NCBI RefSeq assembly: GCF_000167355.1 | Contig: NZ_AAEW02000004.1 | Span: 124,001 to 188,000, forward strand | Reading direction: 5' to 3' | DNA length: 64,000 nucleotides | Origin: Desulfuromonas acetoxidans DSM 684 | GTDB taxonomy: Bacteria; Desulfobacterota; Desulfuromonadia; Desulfuromonadales; Desulfuromonadaceae | Shown here: positions 45,189 through 55,573 of the stretch, piece by piece | Layout: each line of letters begins with the position of its first letter | Position numbering within the stretch: position 1 is the stretch's first letter | Notes under the pieces: model-generated | What the model saw: the letters and a program-made list of their open reading frames with translations, nothing else | Database searches by the model: none | Told to the model about the DNA's origin: nothing | Program-made: the position numbers and the translations under genes

Positions 45189-46280
45189 ATGACTCCGCAA
45201 GAGATTTTTTGGTTACGTCTCCACCTGACTGCCGGACTGGGCCGACAACGCCTGATTCAACTGATCCATCATTACGGCAGCGCCGAAGCGGCTCTAGCCG
45301 TATCTCCGCAGCATTGGGCAGAGCATGCCCAAGTCAAAAGCAAGTCCCTCGGCACACCACCCGAGGCACAGGATCCAACCTTTCAAAAAGCGGTTACCCG
45401 CTTGGATCAATTGAATGTGCGGCTGACCAGCCTATGGGATGACGACTATCCTCAGGCATTACGTCATATCAGTGATCCACCTGCCCTGCTCTACCTGCGT
45501 GGGCAGTGGCCGGAAAAACGCACTCTGGCACTGGTCGGCTCGCGACGCTGCAGCCCAGCCGGTCAACGCTGGACGGAAAAACTTGCCCACACCCTTTCGC
45601 AACACAACCTGACTATTGTCAGCGGTCTGGCCCGCGGCATTGACAGTGCCGCCCACCGTGGCGCTTTAAAAGGGCCAGGCTCCACCATTGCCGTGCTCGG
45701 CTGCGGCATCGACCTGATTTACCCCAAAGAAAACCGCCATCTGTTTGAGCAGATCGGTGAAAAAGGTATCATTGTCTCCGAATACCCACCCGGCACCGCG
45801 CCAAAGCCCGGCAACTTTCCCGGTCGTAATCGCATCATCAGCGGCCTCAGCGAGGGAGTGGTGATTATCGAAGCCGCCTTGCAAAGTGGTTCGCTGATAA
45901 CTGCGGACTTTGCCCTCGAGCAGGGGCGCGACGTGTTTGCCGTACCCGGCCCACCTTACGATTCCCAGGTTGCCGGGTGCCTGAAACTGATCCATGACGG
46001 CGCAACACTCGTCTGCCAACCACAGGATATCCTTGACCACTTTGGTCTTACAGAGCACAACATCGCCGTGGAGGAAAATGAACCTACCGTACCCCCATTG
46101 AGTAACAGCCAGGATATGGTGTTAAGAAAACTGGGTAAAACCCCGCGACATCTCGACAAATTGGCCACGGAAAGTGGCTTGACACCTATGGAGGTTTCGG
46201 CTATCGTGCTGCACTTGGAGCTTCTGGGCCTCGCTCAATCGCTGCCCGGAGGGCACTATATTCGGGCATTTCCATCCTGA
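45189..46280 (+). CDS. dprA: DNA-processing protein DprA
   Basis: A 363-aa protein that loads RecA on incoming single-stranded DNA during transformation. It has an N-terminal SAM-like region, then the Rossmann-type core with LALVGSRRCSPAG, SGLARGIDSAAHRGAL, IAVLGCGIDLIYPKEN, GRNRIISGLS and QGRDVFAVPG, and a C-terminal winged helix (about 300-363). The ATG at 45189 is preferred over a TTG ten codons earlier, although the ribosome site is weak. It begins a long same-strand gene series. Confidence 0.9.
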   Translation: MTPQEIFWLRLHLTAGLGRQRLIQLIHHYGSAEAALAVSPQHWAEHAQVKSKSLGTPPEAQDPTFQKAVTRLDQLNVRLTSLWDDDYPQALRHISDPPALLYLRGQWPEKRTLALVGSRRCSPAGQRWTEKLAHTLSQHNLTIVSGLARGIDSAAHRGALKGPGSTIAVLGCGIDLIYPKENRHLFEQIGEKGIIVSEYPPGTAPKPGNFPGRNRIISGLSEGVVIIEAALQSGSLITADFALEQGRDVFAVPGPPYDSQVAGCLKLIHDGATLVCQPQDILDHFGLTEHNIAVEENEPTVPPLSNSQDMVLRKLGKTPRHLDKLATESGLTPMEVSAIVLHLELLGLAQSLPGGHYIRAFPS

Positions 46281-46305
46281 AACCACGACCTCGACAGGTG
46301 TTTTT

Positions 46306-46776
46306 TTGAACGAACGTGTGCTGATCATTGTGGGTATTATTGCCCAGTATTTTATGAACGAACACGATTTTTCCAGCGAGCGTGAAATTGTCGAGGAACT
46401 GCTGTCAGCAGGGTTCAAAGAGGAAGAGATCAACGCCGCTTTTTCGTGGATGGAAAAAGTCACCCTGCAGCAACCGCCCGAAACGGACCAGATGCTCCTG
46501 TCACCACCACTGATCCGCGTGTACGCCCCACAGGAAAGGCAATGCCTGACCCGTGAAGCACGAGGGTTCCTGGTCAAGTTACGCACCGCGGGAATCCTGA
46601 CATCGGAGCTCGAAGAGGAGATCATCCTCAAAGCCTGCCAGAATGACGGGGAAGTAAGCACCCTGGACGATGTAAAATCGATCACCATTCTGGCCATGTT
46701 TGCCAGCCTTCAATATGATGGGTCCAGAGAGATCGACTGTATCCTTGAAGATGACTGGAACAGGCTTTATCACTGA
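46306..46776 (+). CDS. smg: Smg family protein (DUF494)
   Basis: A 156-aa acidic protein of the Smg/DUF494 family, with the usual ERVLIIVGIIAQYFM opening, an early helical half, and the closing ILAMFASLQYDGSREIDCILEDDWNRLYH type of text (only part quoted as motif: EIDCILEDDW). Its place between dprA and topA is the classic one. Molecular function is unknown. The start is a TTG with AGGTG shortly upstream; no ATG or GTG would keep the family N-terminus. Confidence 0.85.
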   Translation: MNERVLIIVGIIAQYFMNEHDFSSEREIVEELLSAGFKEEEINAAFSWMEKVTLQQPPETDQMLLSPPLIRVYAPQERQCLTREARGFLVKLRTAGILTSELEEEIILKACQNDGEVSTLDDVKSITILAMFASLQYDGSREIDCILEDDWNRLYH

Positions 46777-46876
46777 AACAACAACGGGCTGCGGGTGAAC
46801 CACCGGCAGCTTTTTTATTTGTACCGGCGCCAATGAAGGCCAGCCGGAAAATTACAGACCGCTTCAAGGACATTTC

Positions 46877-49309
46877 ATGGCACGTTCACTGGTTATCGTC
46901 GAATCACCCGCAAAATCAAAAACCATCGAGAAATTCCTCGGCAAGGATTACAAAGTACTGGCGTCCTACGGCCACATCCGCGCTCTGCCCAGCAAACAGG
47001 GATCCGTCGATGTCGAGGGCGGCTTCGTGCCCAAATACCATATCCTGCCCGAGAGTCAGAAACACATCGAACTGCTGACCAAAGAAGTGGCCAAATGTGA
47101 AGAACTGCTCCTCGCCACTGACCTCGACCGTGAGGGAGAAGCCATCGCCTGGCATCTGCTTGAGGCGTTGGGGATTGACGAAAACAGCGACAAACCCAAA
47201 GTGAAGCGAGTAACGTTCCACGAAATCACCAAGCCAGCCATTCTTAAGGCCGTGGCCGAGCCACATCACATCTCTCGTGATCTGGTCAATGCCCAACAGG
47301 CGCGGGTGATCCTCGACTATCTGGTCGGCTTTACTTTGTCACCGTTTTTATGGAAAAAAATCCGCTACGGCCTGTCCGCCGGTCGCGTCCAGTCGGTGGC
47401 TCTGCGCCTGGTCTGCGAGCGGGAAAAAGAGATTCAGGCGTTTGAATCGCGTGAATACTGGAGTATCGAAGCACAGCTTGCCAACAATAGTGGAGCATCC
47501 TTCGAAGCAAAACTCAATGCCATCGACGGCAAAAGACTCGACAAATTTCATATTGAAAATCAGCAAGCGGCTGAACAACTTGTCAAAGAGATCAGTGCTC
47601 TGCCGCTGCAGGTCGCCAAAGTCACCAGCAAGGAAAAAAAACGCTCTCCGGCCGCTCCTTTCACCACCAGTACCCTGCAGCAGGAAGCCAGCCGCAAGCT
47701 GGGCTTTTCGGCGCGCAAGACCATGACCGTCGCCCAGAAACTGTATGAAGGGATTGATATCGGGCAGGGTGCCGTTGGTCTGATCACCTACATGCGTACC
47801 GACTCCGTGGCCCTGTCGGAACAGGCCACAAGCGAAGCGCGTGACGTGATCACCTCGATCTATGGCGAGCAATATGCCCTGACCAAGCCACGTGTGTACA
47901 AAAGCCGCGCTAAAAATGCCCAGGAAGCCCATGAGGCTATCCGTCCAACATCGATCGCCAACCATCCGGAAAAAATCAAGGCAGCCCTCAACTCGGATCA
48001 GTACAAGCTCTACCGTCTGATCTGGATGCGCACCGTCGCTTCGCAGATGGCTCAGGCCATTCTCGACGCCACCACTGTAGACATCACCACCCAAGGCGGT
48101 GCCGTACAGCATAACTTCCGCGCCAATGGCCAGGTGATCCGCTTCCCCGGCTTTATGAAGCTGTATATCGAAGGCACCGATGAAGGCAATGAGCCGGAAG
48201 AGCAGGACGGTATGCTGCCCCCCCTGCAGGAGCAGGAGAGTGTCGCGAGCAAAGAGATCACGCCCAACCAGCACTTCACCCAGCCACCGCCACGCTACAC
48301 CGAGGCGAGTCTGGTCAAAATTCTCGAAGAATACGGCATTGGCCGTCCGTCCACCTACGCGTCGATCATGAACACCTTGGTCACACGCAAATACGTCCGC
48401 CTGGAAAAACGCGCCTTCCACGCGGAAGATGTCGGCATGGTGGTCAATGATCTGCTGTCCAACCATTTCACCAAATACGTTGATTACGATTTTACCGCTA
48501 ATTTCGAGGAAGAACTCGATGCGGTATCCCGTGGTGAAAAGCAGTGGAAACCACTGCTGAAAGAGTACTGGGAACCGTTTGTTACCTTGCTCAAACAAAA
48601 AGAGCAGGAAATTTCCAAAGCCGACCTAACCACCGAGAAGACCGATAAGATCTGCCCGGAGTGCGGCAAAGAACTGGTGATCAAACTGGGACGCTCCGGC
48701 AAATTTCTCGCCTGTAGCGGCTTCCCGGACTGCCGCCATACCGAACCTCTGGAAGGTGGCGATCAGGAGGAACCGGAAGTTTCCGAGGAGAAATGCGATA
48801 AATGCGGTGCGCCGATGCTGATCAAAATGGGCCGTTACGGCAAATTCCTCGCCTGCAGCGCCTACCCTGACTGCAAGAACATTCAGCCGCTGGTCAAACC
48901 CAAGGCACTGGGCATCACTTGCCCGCAATGCAAAGAGGGTGAGCTGATGGAGAAGAAGAGCCGCTACGGCAAAATCTTCTACTCCTGCAACCGTTATCCA
49001 AAATGCAAATATGCCTTGTGGGATCAGCCCATGGAAAAGCCCTGTCCCAAATGCGGCTTTGAGCTAACCGTGGAGAAAACCACCAAACGTTACGGCACGG
49101 TACACAAATGCCCGCAGGAAAATTGTGACTGGGAAGTGACGGTCATCCCGCCAGAGAAAAAACCAACCAAAGCGGCGGCAAAAAAGAAAACAACCGCCAA
49201 AAAGGCGCCCGCTAAAAAGGCACCGGCCAAAAAAACGACCGCTAAAAAAACCACGACAACCGCCAAAAAGAAGGCTCCGGCGAAAAAGACGACTAAAAAA
49301 GACACTTAA
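46877..49309 (+). CDS. topA: DNA topoisomerase I
   Basis: An 810-aa type IA topoisomerase that relaxes negative supercoils. The Toprim domain opens with VESPAKSKTIEKFLG and contains the acidic DLDREGE. The active-site tyrosine is Y305 in LITYMRTDS. After the core, four C-terminal zinc-ribbon repeats occur (about residues 594-760; CPECG, CDKCG, CPQCK and CPKCG each with a matching second pair). The last 50 residues are a low-complexity Lys/Ala/Thr tail (KKAPAKK-type repeats) that probably grips DNA. AAGGA precedes the ATG. Confidence 0.95.
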   Translation: MARSLVIVESPAKSKTIEKFLGKDYKVLASYGHIRALPSKQGSVDVEGGFVPKYHILPESQKHIELLTKEVAKCEELLLATDLDREGEAIAWHLLEALGIDENSDKPKVKRVTFHEITKPAILKAVAEPHHISRDLVNAQQARVILDYLVGFTLSPFLWKKIRYGLSAGRVQSVALRLVCEREKEIQAFESREYWSIEAQLANNSGASFEAKLNAIDGKRLDKFHIENQQAAEQLVKEISALPLQVAKVTSKEKKRSPAAPFTTSTLQQEASRKLGFSARKTMTVAQKLYEGIDIGQGAVGLITYMRTDSVALSEQATSEARDVITSIYGEQYALTKPRVYKSRAKNAQEAHEAIRPTSIANHPEKIKAALNSDQYKLYRLIWMRTVASQMAQAILDATTVDITTQGGAVQHNFRANGQVIRFPGFMKLYIEGTDEGNEPEEQDGMLPPLQEQESVASKEITPNQHFTQPPPRYTEASLVKILEEYGIGRPSTYASIMNTLVTRKYVRLEKRAFHAEDVGMVVNDLLSNHFTKYVDYDFTANFEEELDAVSRGEKQWKPLLKEYWEPFVTLLKQKEQEISKADLTTEKTDKICPECGKELVIKLGRSGKFLACSGFPDCRHTEPLEGGDQEEPEVSEEKCDKCGAPMLIKMGRYGKFLACSAYPDCKNIQPLVKPKALGITCPQCKEGELMEKKSRYGKIFYSCNRYPKCKYALWDQPMEKPCPKCGFELTVEKTTKRYGTVHKCPQENCDWEVTVIPPEKKPTKAAAKKKTTAKKAPAKKAPAKKTTAKKTTTTAKKKAPAKKTTKKDT

Positions 49310-49420
49310 TTCTTTTCCGCATCCCTGTTCAAACGATTCAACGTGTGCCGCTGACCGTCGCCAAGACCTGATGCGGCACACGTTTTTTTGTCAGCCTGCG
49401 GCAATAAAGGACAACCCATC

Positions 49421-50773
49421 ATGCCTCTCATGACCAAATCCGTCCAAACTCCACAACTTACCATCATCGGCGGCGGTCTGGCTGGCTGCGAAGCCGCCTG
49501 GCAAGCTGCAGAACTCGGCATCGACGTGTGTCTGCTTGAGATGAAACCCATCCAGTTCTCCCCAGCACACCACAGTGAAGGGCTGGCCGAGCTGGTCTGC
49601 TCCAACAGCCTGCGCGGCACCGGTATGAACAATGCCGTCGGCTGCTTGAAAGAGGAACTGCGCCGCGCCAACTGCCTGTTCATGCAAGCGGCTGACGCCA
49701 CTGCTGTCCCGGCCGGTGGTGCGCTGGCCGTGGATCGTGAAGCCTTCAGCGACTGGGTTGGTAACAAAATCGCCGCCCACTCGCACATCACTCTTATGCG
49801 CGAAGAGGTGACCACGCTCCCTGAGCAGGGTCCGGTTATCATTGCCAGCGGGCCGCTGACGTCACCCACCCTTGCCACACAAATTGCCCAAATCACCGGC
49901 GAAGAGAGCCTTTATTTCTACGATGCCATCGCCCCCATTATCACTGCGGATTCCATTGATTTTTCCGTGGCCTGGCGTGCGTCACGCTACGACAAGGGCG
50001 ATGCCGACTACGTGAACTGCCCGATGAACAAGGAACAGTATCAGGCGTTTGTCGCCGAACTGATTGCGGCCGACAAGGTTCCGGCCCACAACTTCGAAAA
50101 GATGATCCACTTCGAAGGCTGCATGCCCATCGAGGAGATGGCCGAGCGCGGCGAACAGACCTTGGCCTTCGGACCGATGAAGCCGGTGGGCCTGCCCGAT
50201 CCGCGCACCGGCAAGGAGCCCTATGCGGTGATCCAGCTGCGCCAAGACAACCGCCATGCCACCAGTTACAACATCGTCGGTTTCCAGACTAAACTCACTT
50301 ACCCAGAGCAGCGACGTATCTTCCGGACCATTCCGGGCCTGGAAAAGGCCGAATTCGAACGCCTCGGCAGTGTCCACCGTAATACCTTTATCAATGCGCC
50401 ACGTTGCCTCAACGGTCGCCTGCAACTGACCAGCGATCCCCGCCTCTATTTTGCCGGACAAATCACCGGCGTTGAAGGCTATGTCGAATCCGCAGCCTGC
50501 GGCTATCTCGCTGGACTGATTGCCGCCAGCGACCTGCTTGGCAAAACTCTGCCGCTACCAGCAGCAGTAACAGCCTGCGGCGCGCTGCTGGGACACTTGC
50601 GCGACAGCGATCCGGACCATTTTCAACCACAGAACGTTAACTACGGGTTGTTCCCGCCATTAGAGGGACGCAAGATGAAACGGGCTCTGCGTCGTCTGGC
50701 TATGGCCGACCGCGCTCTGGAGGCCTGGGAACAGTGGCTTCAACAGCTCAAAGGAGTGTTCCATGACGCCTGA
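49421..50773 (+). CDS. trmFO: tRNA (uracil-54-C5)-methyltransferase TrmFO
   Basis: A 450-aa folate- and FAD-dependent enzyme that makes ribothymidine at position 54 of tRNA. The FAD site is [14 protein letters not shown] near the N-terminus. Typical family text includes [24 protein letters not shown] and [14 protein letters not shown]. The start at 49421 has AGGA upstream; an in-frame extension of 11 codons is possible but unneeded. It overlaps maf by 11 bases. Confidence 0.93.
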   Translation: MPLMTKSVQTPQLTIIGGGLAGCEAAWQAAELGIDVCLLEMKPIQFSPAHHSEGLAELVCSNSLRGTGMNNAVGCLKEELRRANCLFMQAADATAVPAGGALAVDREAFSDWVGNKIAAHSHITLMREEVTTLPEQGPVIIASGPLTSPTLATQIAQITGEESLYFYDAIAPIITADSIDFSVAWRASRYDKGDADYVNCPMNKEQYQAFVAELIAADKVPAHNFEKMIHFEGCMPIEEMAERGEQTLAFGPMKPVGLPDPRTGKEPYAVIQLRQDNRHATSYNIVGFQTKLTYPEQRRIFRTIPGLEKAEFERLGSVHRNTFINAPRCLNGRLQLTSDPRLYFAGQITGVEGYVESAACGYLAGLIAASDLLGKTLPLPAAVTACGALLGHLRDSDPDHFQPQNVNYGLFPPLEGRKMKRALRRLAMADRALEAWEQWLQQLKGVFHDA

Positions 50774-51377
50774 CACGTCCAATATCGTATTGGCCTCTGC
50801 TTCACCACGCCGCCGGGAACTGCTCGCCGGTCTTGGCATCGATTTTCAGGTGGTGCCGAGCCAGATTGACGAGGACCGTCTTGAAGGCGAATCCGCCGAA
50901 GAGTTTGTCCGCCGCCTCAGCCGCGACAAAGCCCTCGACGTCGCCAACCGCAGCGACATTGACGGCCGCTGGTTTATCGGCAGTGATACCATTGTCGTCT
51001 GTGATCAACAGATCCTCGGTAAACCCACCGACCATGACGACGCCCGGCGCATGTTACAGATGCTGTCGGGACGCAGCCACCAGGTGATGTCGGCGTATAC
51101 CATTCACGACCGTGAAACCGAGGAAGACATTGTACGCTGCGAGATCACCGAGGTCTGGTTCCGGCCATTGACAGGCCGGGAGATTGAGGGGTACATTGCC
51201 AGTGGTGAACCGGCAGACAAAGCCGGTTCCTATGCCATTCAGGGGCTGGGTGCCTTTATGGTCACTGCTATCCACGGCAGTTATACCAGTGTCGTCGGTT
51301 TGCCCCTGTCTCAAATTATCAGCGATCTGATTCAACTTGGTGCCGTGGCGCTGTTTGCCGACGACACCTCAGCCTGA
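50763..51377 (+). CDS. maf: Maf-family nucleotide pyrophosphatase
   Basis: A 204-aa Maf protein. The N-terminal signature [12 protein letters not shown] and the catalytic Asp/Lys region ([18 protein letters not shown], about 76-93) are intact. Maf enzymes hydrolyse dTTP, UTP or modified nucleotides and are linked to septum formation. It starts inside the 3' end of trmFO with a good AAAGGAG, so translation is coupled. yggS follows after 11 bases. Confidence 0.92.
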   Translation: MTPDTSNIVLASASPRRRELLAGLGIDFQVVPSQIDEDRLEGESAEEFVRRLSRDKALDVANRSDIDGRWFIGSDTIVVCDQQILGKPTDHDDARRMLQMLSGRSHQVMSAYTIHDRETEEDIVRCEITEVWFRPLTGREIEGYIASGEPADKAGSYAIQGLGAFMVTAIHGSYTSVVGLPLSQIISDLIQLGAVALFADDTSA

Positions 51378-51388
51378 CGGGAAGATCC

Positions 51389-52081
51389 ATGTCTGTTGAA
51401 ATTGCCCATAATCTTGAAACGATTCAGCAGCGCATCACGGCAGCCTGCCTCCGCTGCGGCCGTGATCCACAGGATATTCAGCTGATTGCCGTATCGAAGA
51501 AAAAACCAGTCGAACTGATTGAAGCGGCTCTGAGCGCCGGGCAGACGCTGTTTGGCGAAAGCTATGTTCAGGAATTTATCGACAAACACCAGGTGGTCAC
51601 TGGCCCGGTGCGCTGGCATTTCATTGGTGCGCTACAGAGCAACAAAGTGAAGTATCTGGCCGGAAAAACCGAATTGATCCATTCGGTAGACCGTTTGTCA
51701 CTGGCCAAAGAGATCAACAAACAATGGGGCAAAGCCGATGATGTCGCCCGCATTCTGGTTCAGGTCAATGTCGGCGATGAAGCGAGCAAAGCCGGCGTCC
51801 CTGTCGATAAGGCCGAGGAACTGGTGCGGCAACTGTCTGAGCTGCCCCATCTGCATGTGGAAGGACTGATGGCTCTGCCGCCGTATGCCGACAACCTGGA
51901 ACAGGTACGCCCCTGGTTCCGCTTGCTGCGGGAGTTGGCTGAAAAGATTGACACACTCAACCTGCCGAATGTCAGCATGGCCACGCTGTCCATGGGCATG
52001 AGTCACGACTTTGAAATTGCCATTGAAGAAGGCGCCACTCTAATCCGGGTCGGCACCGCCATCTTTGGCGCGAGGGAGTAG
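51389..52081 (+). CDS. yggS: YggS-family PLP homeostasis protein
   Basis: A 230-aa PLP-binding protein (PLPBP/YggS). The PLP lysine lies in LIAVSKKKPVELI (about residue 37), and the C-terminal phosphate site is in SMGMSHDFEIAIEEGATLIRVGTAIFG. It has no known catalytic reaction and buffers pyridoxal phosphate. It is in the maf-yggS-transporter series with small gaps. The neighbouring sodium-dependent transporter starts four bases after its stop. Confidence 0.93.
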   Translation: MSVEIAHNLETIQQRITAACLRCGRDPQDIQLIAVSKKKPVELIEAALSAGQTLFGESYVQEFIDKHQVVTGPVRWHFIGALQSNKVKYLAGKTELIHSVDRLSLAKEINKQWGKADDVARILVQVNVGDEASKAGVPVDKAEELVRQLSELPHLHVEGLMALPPYADNLEQVRPWFRLLRELAEKIDTLNLPNVSMATLSMGMSHDFEIAIEEGATLIRVGTAIFGARE

Positions 52082-52085
52082 GAAC

Positions 52086-53474
52086 ATGGCTTCAACACCG
52101 GCCCAGCGTCCCCAATGGGGCACCCGCATCGGTTTTGTCCTCGCCGCCGCCGGCAGCGCGGTCGGTCTCGGCAACATCTGGAAATTTCCCTACATCGCCG
52201 GACAAAATGGCGGTGGCGCATTTGTCCTGGTCTATCTGGTGTGCATCGTGCTGGTGGGATTGCCGATCATGTTGGCCGAGCTAATGGTGGGACGTCACAC
52301 CAAAAAAGACGCCATCGGCGCGTTTATCGCCCTGGAGCACAAGCGCTCCTGGTGGCAGACACCGGGCTGGATCAGTGTCAGTGCCGCATTTATCATCAGC
52401 TCCTACTACTCGGTGGTGGCCGGTTGGACCCTCGACTACGTTTACCGTGCCCTGATGGGTCGCTTTGCCGGAACAGACCCAGCCGTGGTTGAAGGGATGT
52501 TCGGCACCCTGATCGCCGACGGCAGTCGCCAGATGGTGTGGCATTTTGTGTTCATGGCGCTGTGTCTGGCCATCGTCATCAGCGGCGTCCAGAAAGGGAT
52601 TGAGCGCTGGAGCAAGATACTCATGCCGATCCTGTTCCTGCTGCTAACCCTGCTGTTCGTCAACGGTATGATCAGTCCCGGTGCCCGTCAGGGTCTCGAA
52701 TTCATGTTCAGCCCGGACTTCAACAAGCTTACCCCCGGCTCAGTGCTCGAAGCCCTCGGCCATTCATTCTTCACTTTGTCACTGGGTATGGCGGCCATGA
52801 TCACCTACGGCTCCTACCTGAAACGGGAGGAGGACCTGTTTGCTGCTGGACTGCGTGTGGTGATTCTCGATACAGTGATTGCCCTGATGGCCGGGCTAGC
52901 CATCTTTCCCATCGTCTTTGCCGTGGGCATGGCCCCGGCGGCCGGACCGGGTCTGATCTTCAAAACCATTCCGGTGGTGTTTTCACAAATCCCCGGCGGC
53001 GCGATCCTCGCGGTGTTTTTCTTTCTTCTGTTATCTTTTGCCGCTTTGACCAGCAACATCTCATTGCTCGAAGCCCAGGTCGCCTACCTGATTGACGAGC
53101 GCGGCTGGGGCCGTAAAACCGCCACCTGCACCATTGCCGCCCTTGCATTCACCGTCGGCATCCCCACAGCCCTGTCGTATAATGTCATGGCTGACTGGAC
53201 CTTTATCGGAAACCGCTCGTTTTTTGATTCCGCCGACCTGATCGCCTCTAATTACCTGCTGCCGATTGCCGGCCTTCTGATCGCCATCTACGTCGGCTGG
53301 TTCTGGGGTGGTGATGAGGAAAAAGAGGAACTGATGGCTGGTGGCGCCGGTTGGGTGTATCCGGTGTGGCACGTGCTGATCCGCTTTGTATCACCCCTGG
53401 CCGTGGCCATTGTCCTCTACTACAAAATCGACGAAGCCGGTCTGTGGGCCTGGTTGCACGGTCTGTTGCAGTGA
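52086..53474 (+). CDS. Sodium-dependent transporter (NSS/SNF family)
   Basis: A 462-aa carrier with about 12 membrane helices. The family signature GSAVGLGNIWKFPYIAGQNGGGAF (partly: LGNIWKFPYIAGQNGG) is in helix 1, giving the sodium and substrate site. Helix 6 has HSFFTLSLGMAAMITYGSY. Bacterial members move amino acids such as leucine, tyrosine or tryptophan with sodium; the substrate here is not known. The start has a GGAG-like AGGA five bases upstream. Its stop overlaps the start of the next gene (TGATG). Confidence 0.9.
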   Translation: MASTPAQRPQWGTRIGFVLAAAGSAVGLGNIWKFPYIAGQNGGGAFVLVYLVCIVLVGLPIMLAELMVGRHTKKDAIGAFIALEHKRSWWQTPGWISVSAAFIISSYYSVVAGWTLDYVYRALMGRFAGTDPAVVEGMFGTLIADGSRQMVWHFVFMALCLAIVISGVQKGIERWSKILMPILFLLLTLLFVNGMISPGARQGLEFMFSPDFNKLTPGSVLEALGHSFFTLSLGMAAMITYGSYLKREEDLFAAGLRVVILDTVIALMAGLAIFPIVFAVGMAPAAGPGLIFKTIPVVFSQIPGGAILAVFFFLLLSFAALTSNISLLEAQVAYLIDERGWGRKTATCTIAALAFTVGIPTALSYNVMADWTFIGNRSFFDSADLIASNYLLPIAGLLIAIYVGWFWGGDEEKEELMAGGAGWVYPVWHVLIRFVSPLAVAIVLYYKIDEAGLWAWLHGLLQ

Positions 53475-54103
53475 TGAAGGAGATCGACGGATTTTTCTTC
53501 GACCTGGACGGCACTCTGGTTGATTCAGCGCGCGATCTGGCGGCGGCGGTCAATCGGTTACGCGTCCATCTGGATCTAGAACCAATCGCTGAACAGCTCG
53601 CCCTGAGTTATGTCGGTGACGGCGCCACCCGTCTGGTGCAGCGTGCCCTGCCCGAGGGCATGTACCAGCACGAACATCGCGCCACATTTTTACAACTCTA
53701 CGCCGAACATCTGCTCGATCACAGCTGCATCTATCCAGGCATTGAAGAATTTCTCGCTCGTCACCAGGATAAAGTGCTGGCCGTCGTCTCCAACAAACCC
53801 TACACGCTGGCCGTGGATCTGCTGCGCGGTTTGGGCCTGCTGGAGCCATTTGCCCTGGTACTCGGCGGCGACAGCCTCGCTGAAAAAAAGCCCCATCCGT
53901 TGCCACTGGCCCATGCCATGGCAACTCTGGATGTCTCCCCCTCCAGAGCCGTGATGATCGGCGACCATCACACCGACCTCTATTGCGCCCAAGCTGCCGG
54001 AGTGGCAAGCTGCTTCTGTCAATATGGTTTCGGCATCGCCGCTGAAGCGCCCTACACCTGGAGTGTCCAGCAGCCACACGATCTGCTGACGCTGTTCCTA
54101 TGA
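53474..54103 (+). CDS. gph: HAD phosphatase, phosphoglycolate phosphatase type
   Basis: A 209-aa HAD subfamily IA enzyme. Motif I is FFDLDGTLVDSARDL (8-22), the helical cap follows, motif II is VVSNKP, motif III is the Lys in EKKPHPLPL, and motif IV is MIGDHHTDLYCAQAAG. It resembles phosphoglycolate phosphatase, but close relatives act on other phosphates. It overlaps the transporter upstream by one base and the MOP-type gene downstream by four bases, so all three are translationally coupled. Confidence 0.8.
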   Translation: MKEIDGFFFDLDGTLVDSARDLAAAVNRLRVHLDLEPIAEQLALSYVGDGATRLVQRALPEGMYQHEHRATFLQLYAEHLLDHSCIYPGIEEFLARHQDKVLAVVSNKPYTLAVDLLRGLGLLEPFALVLGGDSLAEKKPHPLPLAHAMATLDVSPSRAVMIGDHHTDLYCAQAAGVASCFCQYGFGIAAEAPYTWSVQQPHDLLTLFL

Positions 54104-55377
54104 TGACAACCGATTCACAACGCCCGATCCTGACCATGAAGGAGATCAGCTGGTTTTTCTTTCCACTGGTGCTCAATGTTCAGTTGATGAGTGTTTCCCA
54201 CTCCATCATCAACGCAGCTCTGGCACGAGTTGATGATTATGTCATCGCCCTGGCTTCCTTTTCCGTGGCCATGGTAGTCCATTTGCTGTTTGCTTCACCA
54301 TCGTACCAAAACCACACCATCACCATCGCCATCGTGCGCGGAAAGAGCTCCTTTCGCAGTATGATGCTGTGCGTGATTCTTATTGCCATCTATGTGTCGA
54401 CCATGCTCAACCTCATCGCCCATACGTTTTTGGGTGACATCCTGCTGCAAACCATCCTCGGCGTTTCACCGTCCGTTGCCGATGGCGCCAAGCGGGTTTT
54501 GGCACTGATGGCACTGCTCCCCTTTTTCACCGGTTTTCGTGGCTTTTTTCAGGGCATGGTGATCCGCGCCCGCCACACGAACCTGGTGTCTCTCGCCACC
54601 GGCATCCGCATCGGCGCCCTACTCTTCTGGCTGTACATCGGCCAACAATGGTTTAACGGTCCGGAACTGGGCGCATTCGGCCTACTGATGTGCATTGTCG
54701 TCGAAACCACTATGATGGGGCTGTTTGCTTGGCGGTGCCATGTCCCGTTCGACAATCGCAATGAAAAATCAACCGGTGAAATTCTCCGTTTTGCCCTGCC
54801 GGTAGCATTTTCTTCCGGGTTGCAACAAACTATTCCAGTGGTCATCAATGCCATTATCAGCCGTCTGCCCGATGCCAACCTGGCTCTGGCATCGTTCGGT
54901 GTCATACGCGCCCTGCTGTTCATGCTCGCCGGTCCCATGCGCAACCTGCAACAGGTCTATTTGACCCTGATCGAAAAACCGCAGGACTATGCCGTTTTAT
55001 TGCGGTTCTTCTGGTGGACCAGTCTCGGCATGGGCCTGTTGACTCTCGGCATTGCCGGCCCGGCTAATCAGCTCATTTTTGACAATATTTTCGGCCTTGC
55101 TGAACCACTGCGCCAGTACATTATCCTGCCGTTGAGCCTGTGCGCCATCTTCCCTCTGGCCTATGGTGGCACCAACCTGCTGCGTGCCTACTTTACCGCC
55201 ACCCACCACACCGTCATCCTCGGTCAGGCCACTCTGATCAAATTTGCCTATTTGCTCATTTGCTGGCTGGTCAGCCTGTTCATCCCCCTGCAGATCCCCG
55301 GTATTCTGCTGGCCATTTTCCTGCTGATCAGCAGCGAATTGGCTGAAGCCTGGTTTCTGCGCCTGCGTCGTGTCTGA
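54100..55377 (+). CDS. MOP-superfamily (MATE/flippase-like) membrane protein
   Basis: A 425-aa protein with about 12 membrane helices in the pattern of MATE/MVF-type carriers or flippases. The opening ISWFFFPLVLNVQLMSVSHSIINAALAR and the mid-protein repeat EILRFALPVAFSSGLQQTIPVVINAIISR are equivalent positions of two six-helix halves. Some features recall the ANKH-like branch, but I cannot name a substrate. It begins with ATGATG overlapping the gph stop and is the last gene of the series that began at dprA. Confidence 0.72.
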   Translation: MMTTDSQRPILTMKEISWFFFPLVLNVQLMSVSHSIINAALARVDDYVIALASFSVAMVVHLLFASPSYQNHTITIAIVRGKSSFRSMMLCVILIAIYVSTMLNLIAHTFLGDILLQTILGVSPSVADGAKRVLALMALLPFFTGFRGFFQGMVIRARHTNLVSLATGIRIGALLFWLYIGQQWFNGPELGAFGLLMCIVVETTMMGLFAWRCHVPFDNRNEKSTGEILRFALPVAFSSGLQQTIPVVINAIISRLPDANLALASFGVIRALLFMLAGPMRNLQQVYLTLIEKPQDYAVLLRFFWWTSLGMGLLTLGIAGPANQLIFDNIFGLAEPLRQYIILPLSLCAIFPLAYGGTNLLRAYFTATHHTVILGQATLIKFAYLLICWLVSLFIPLQIPGILLAIFLLISSELAEAWFLRLRRV

Positions 55378-55413
55378 AACTTATCGTGATCACTTGAATT
55401 ATCGCCCTTTTCT

Positions 55414-55432
55414 AGGTAGGATTATCCTACCT
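55414..55432. promoter_or_regulatory. Palindrome in the gap before the GGDEF-EAL gene
   Basis: AGGTAGGAT and its exact complement flank a single T. The loop is too tight for a good RNA hairpin, so a protein-binding site is possible. The following AT-rich stretch (55433-55480) could hold a promoter. Confidence 0.4.
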
Positions 55433-55573
55433 GTCGATAAATATTATTTTTTAATTTATGAGTCTCTTACAAAAGACCTATAGAGTCCAGAGATGGGCAA
55501 CAAGAATGGATCGACAGCTTGGCAGCGAAGCCTGAACGGCTTTTTGCACAAACCTATTTTATGAAAGCTGCTC

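Noticed and set aside
47348-48598. 416-aa open frame antisense to topA
   Set aside because: Shadow of topA, which has all catalytic motifs. No start signal and no recognisable domain in the antisense frame.
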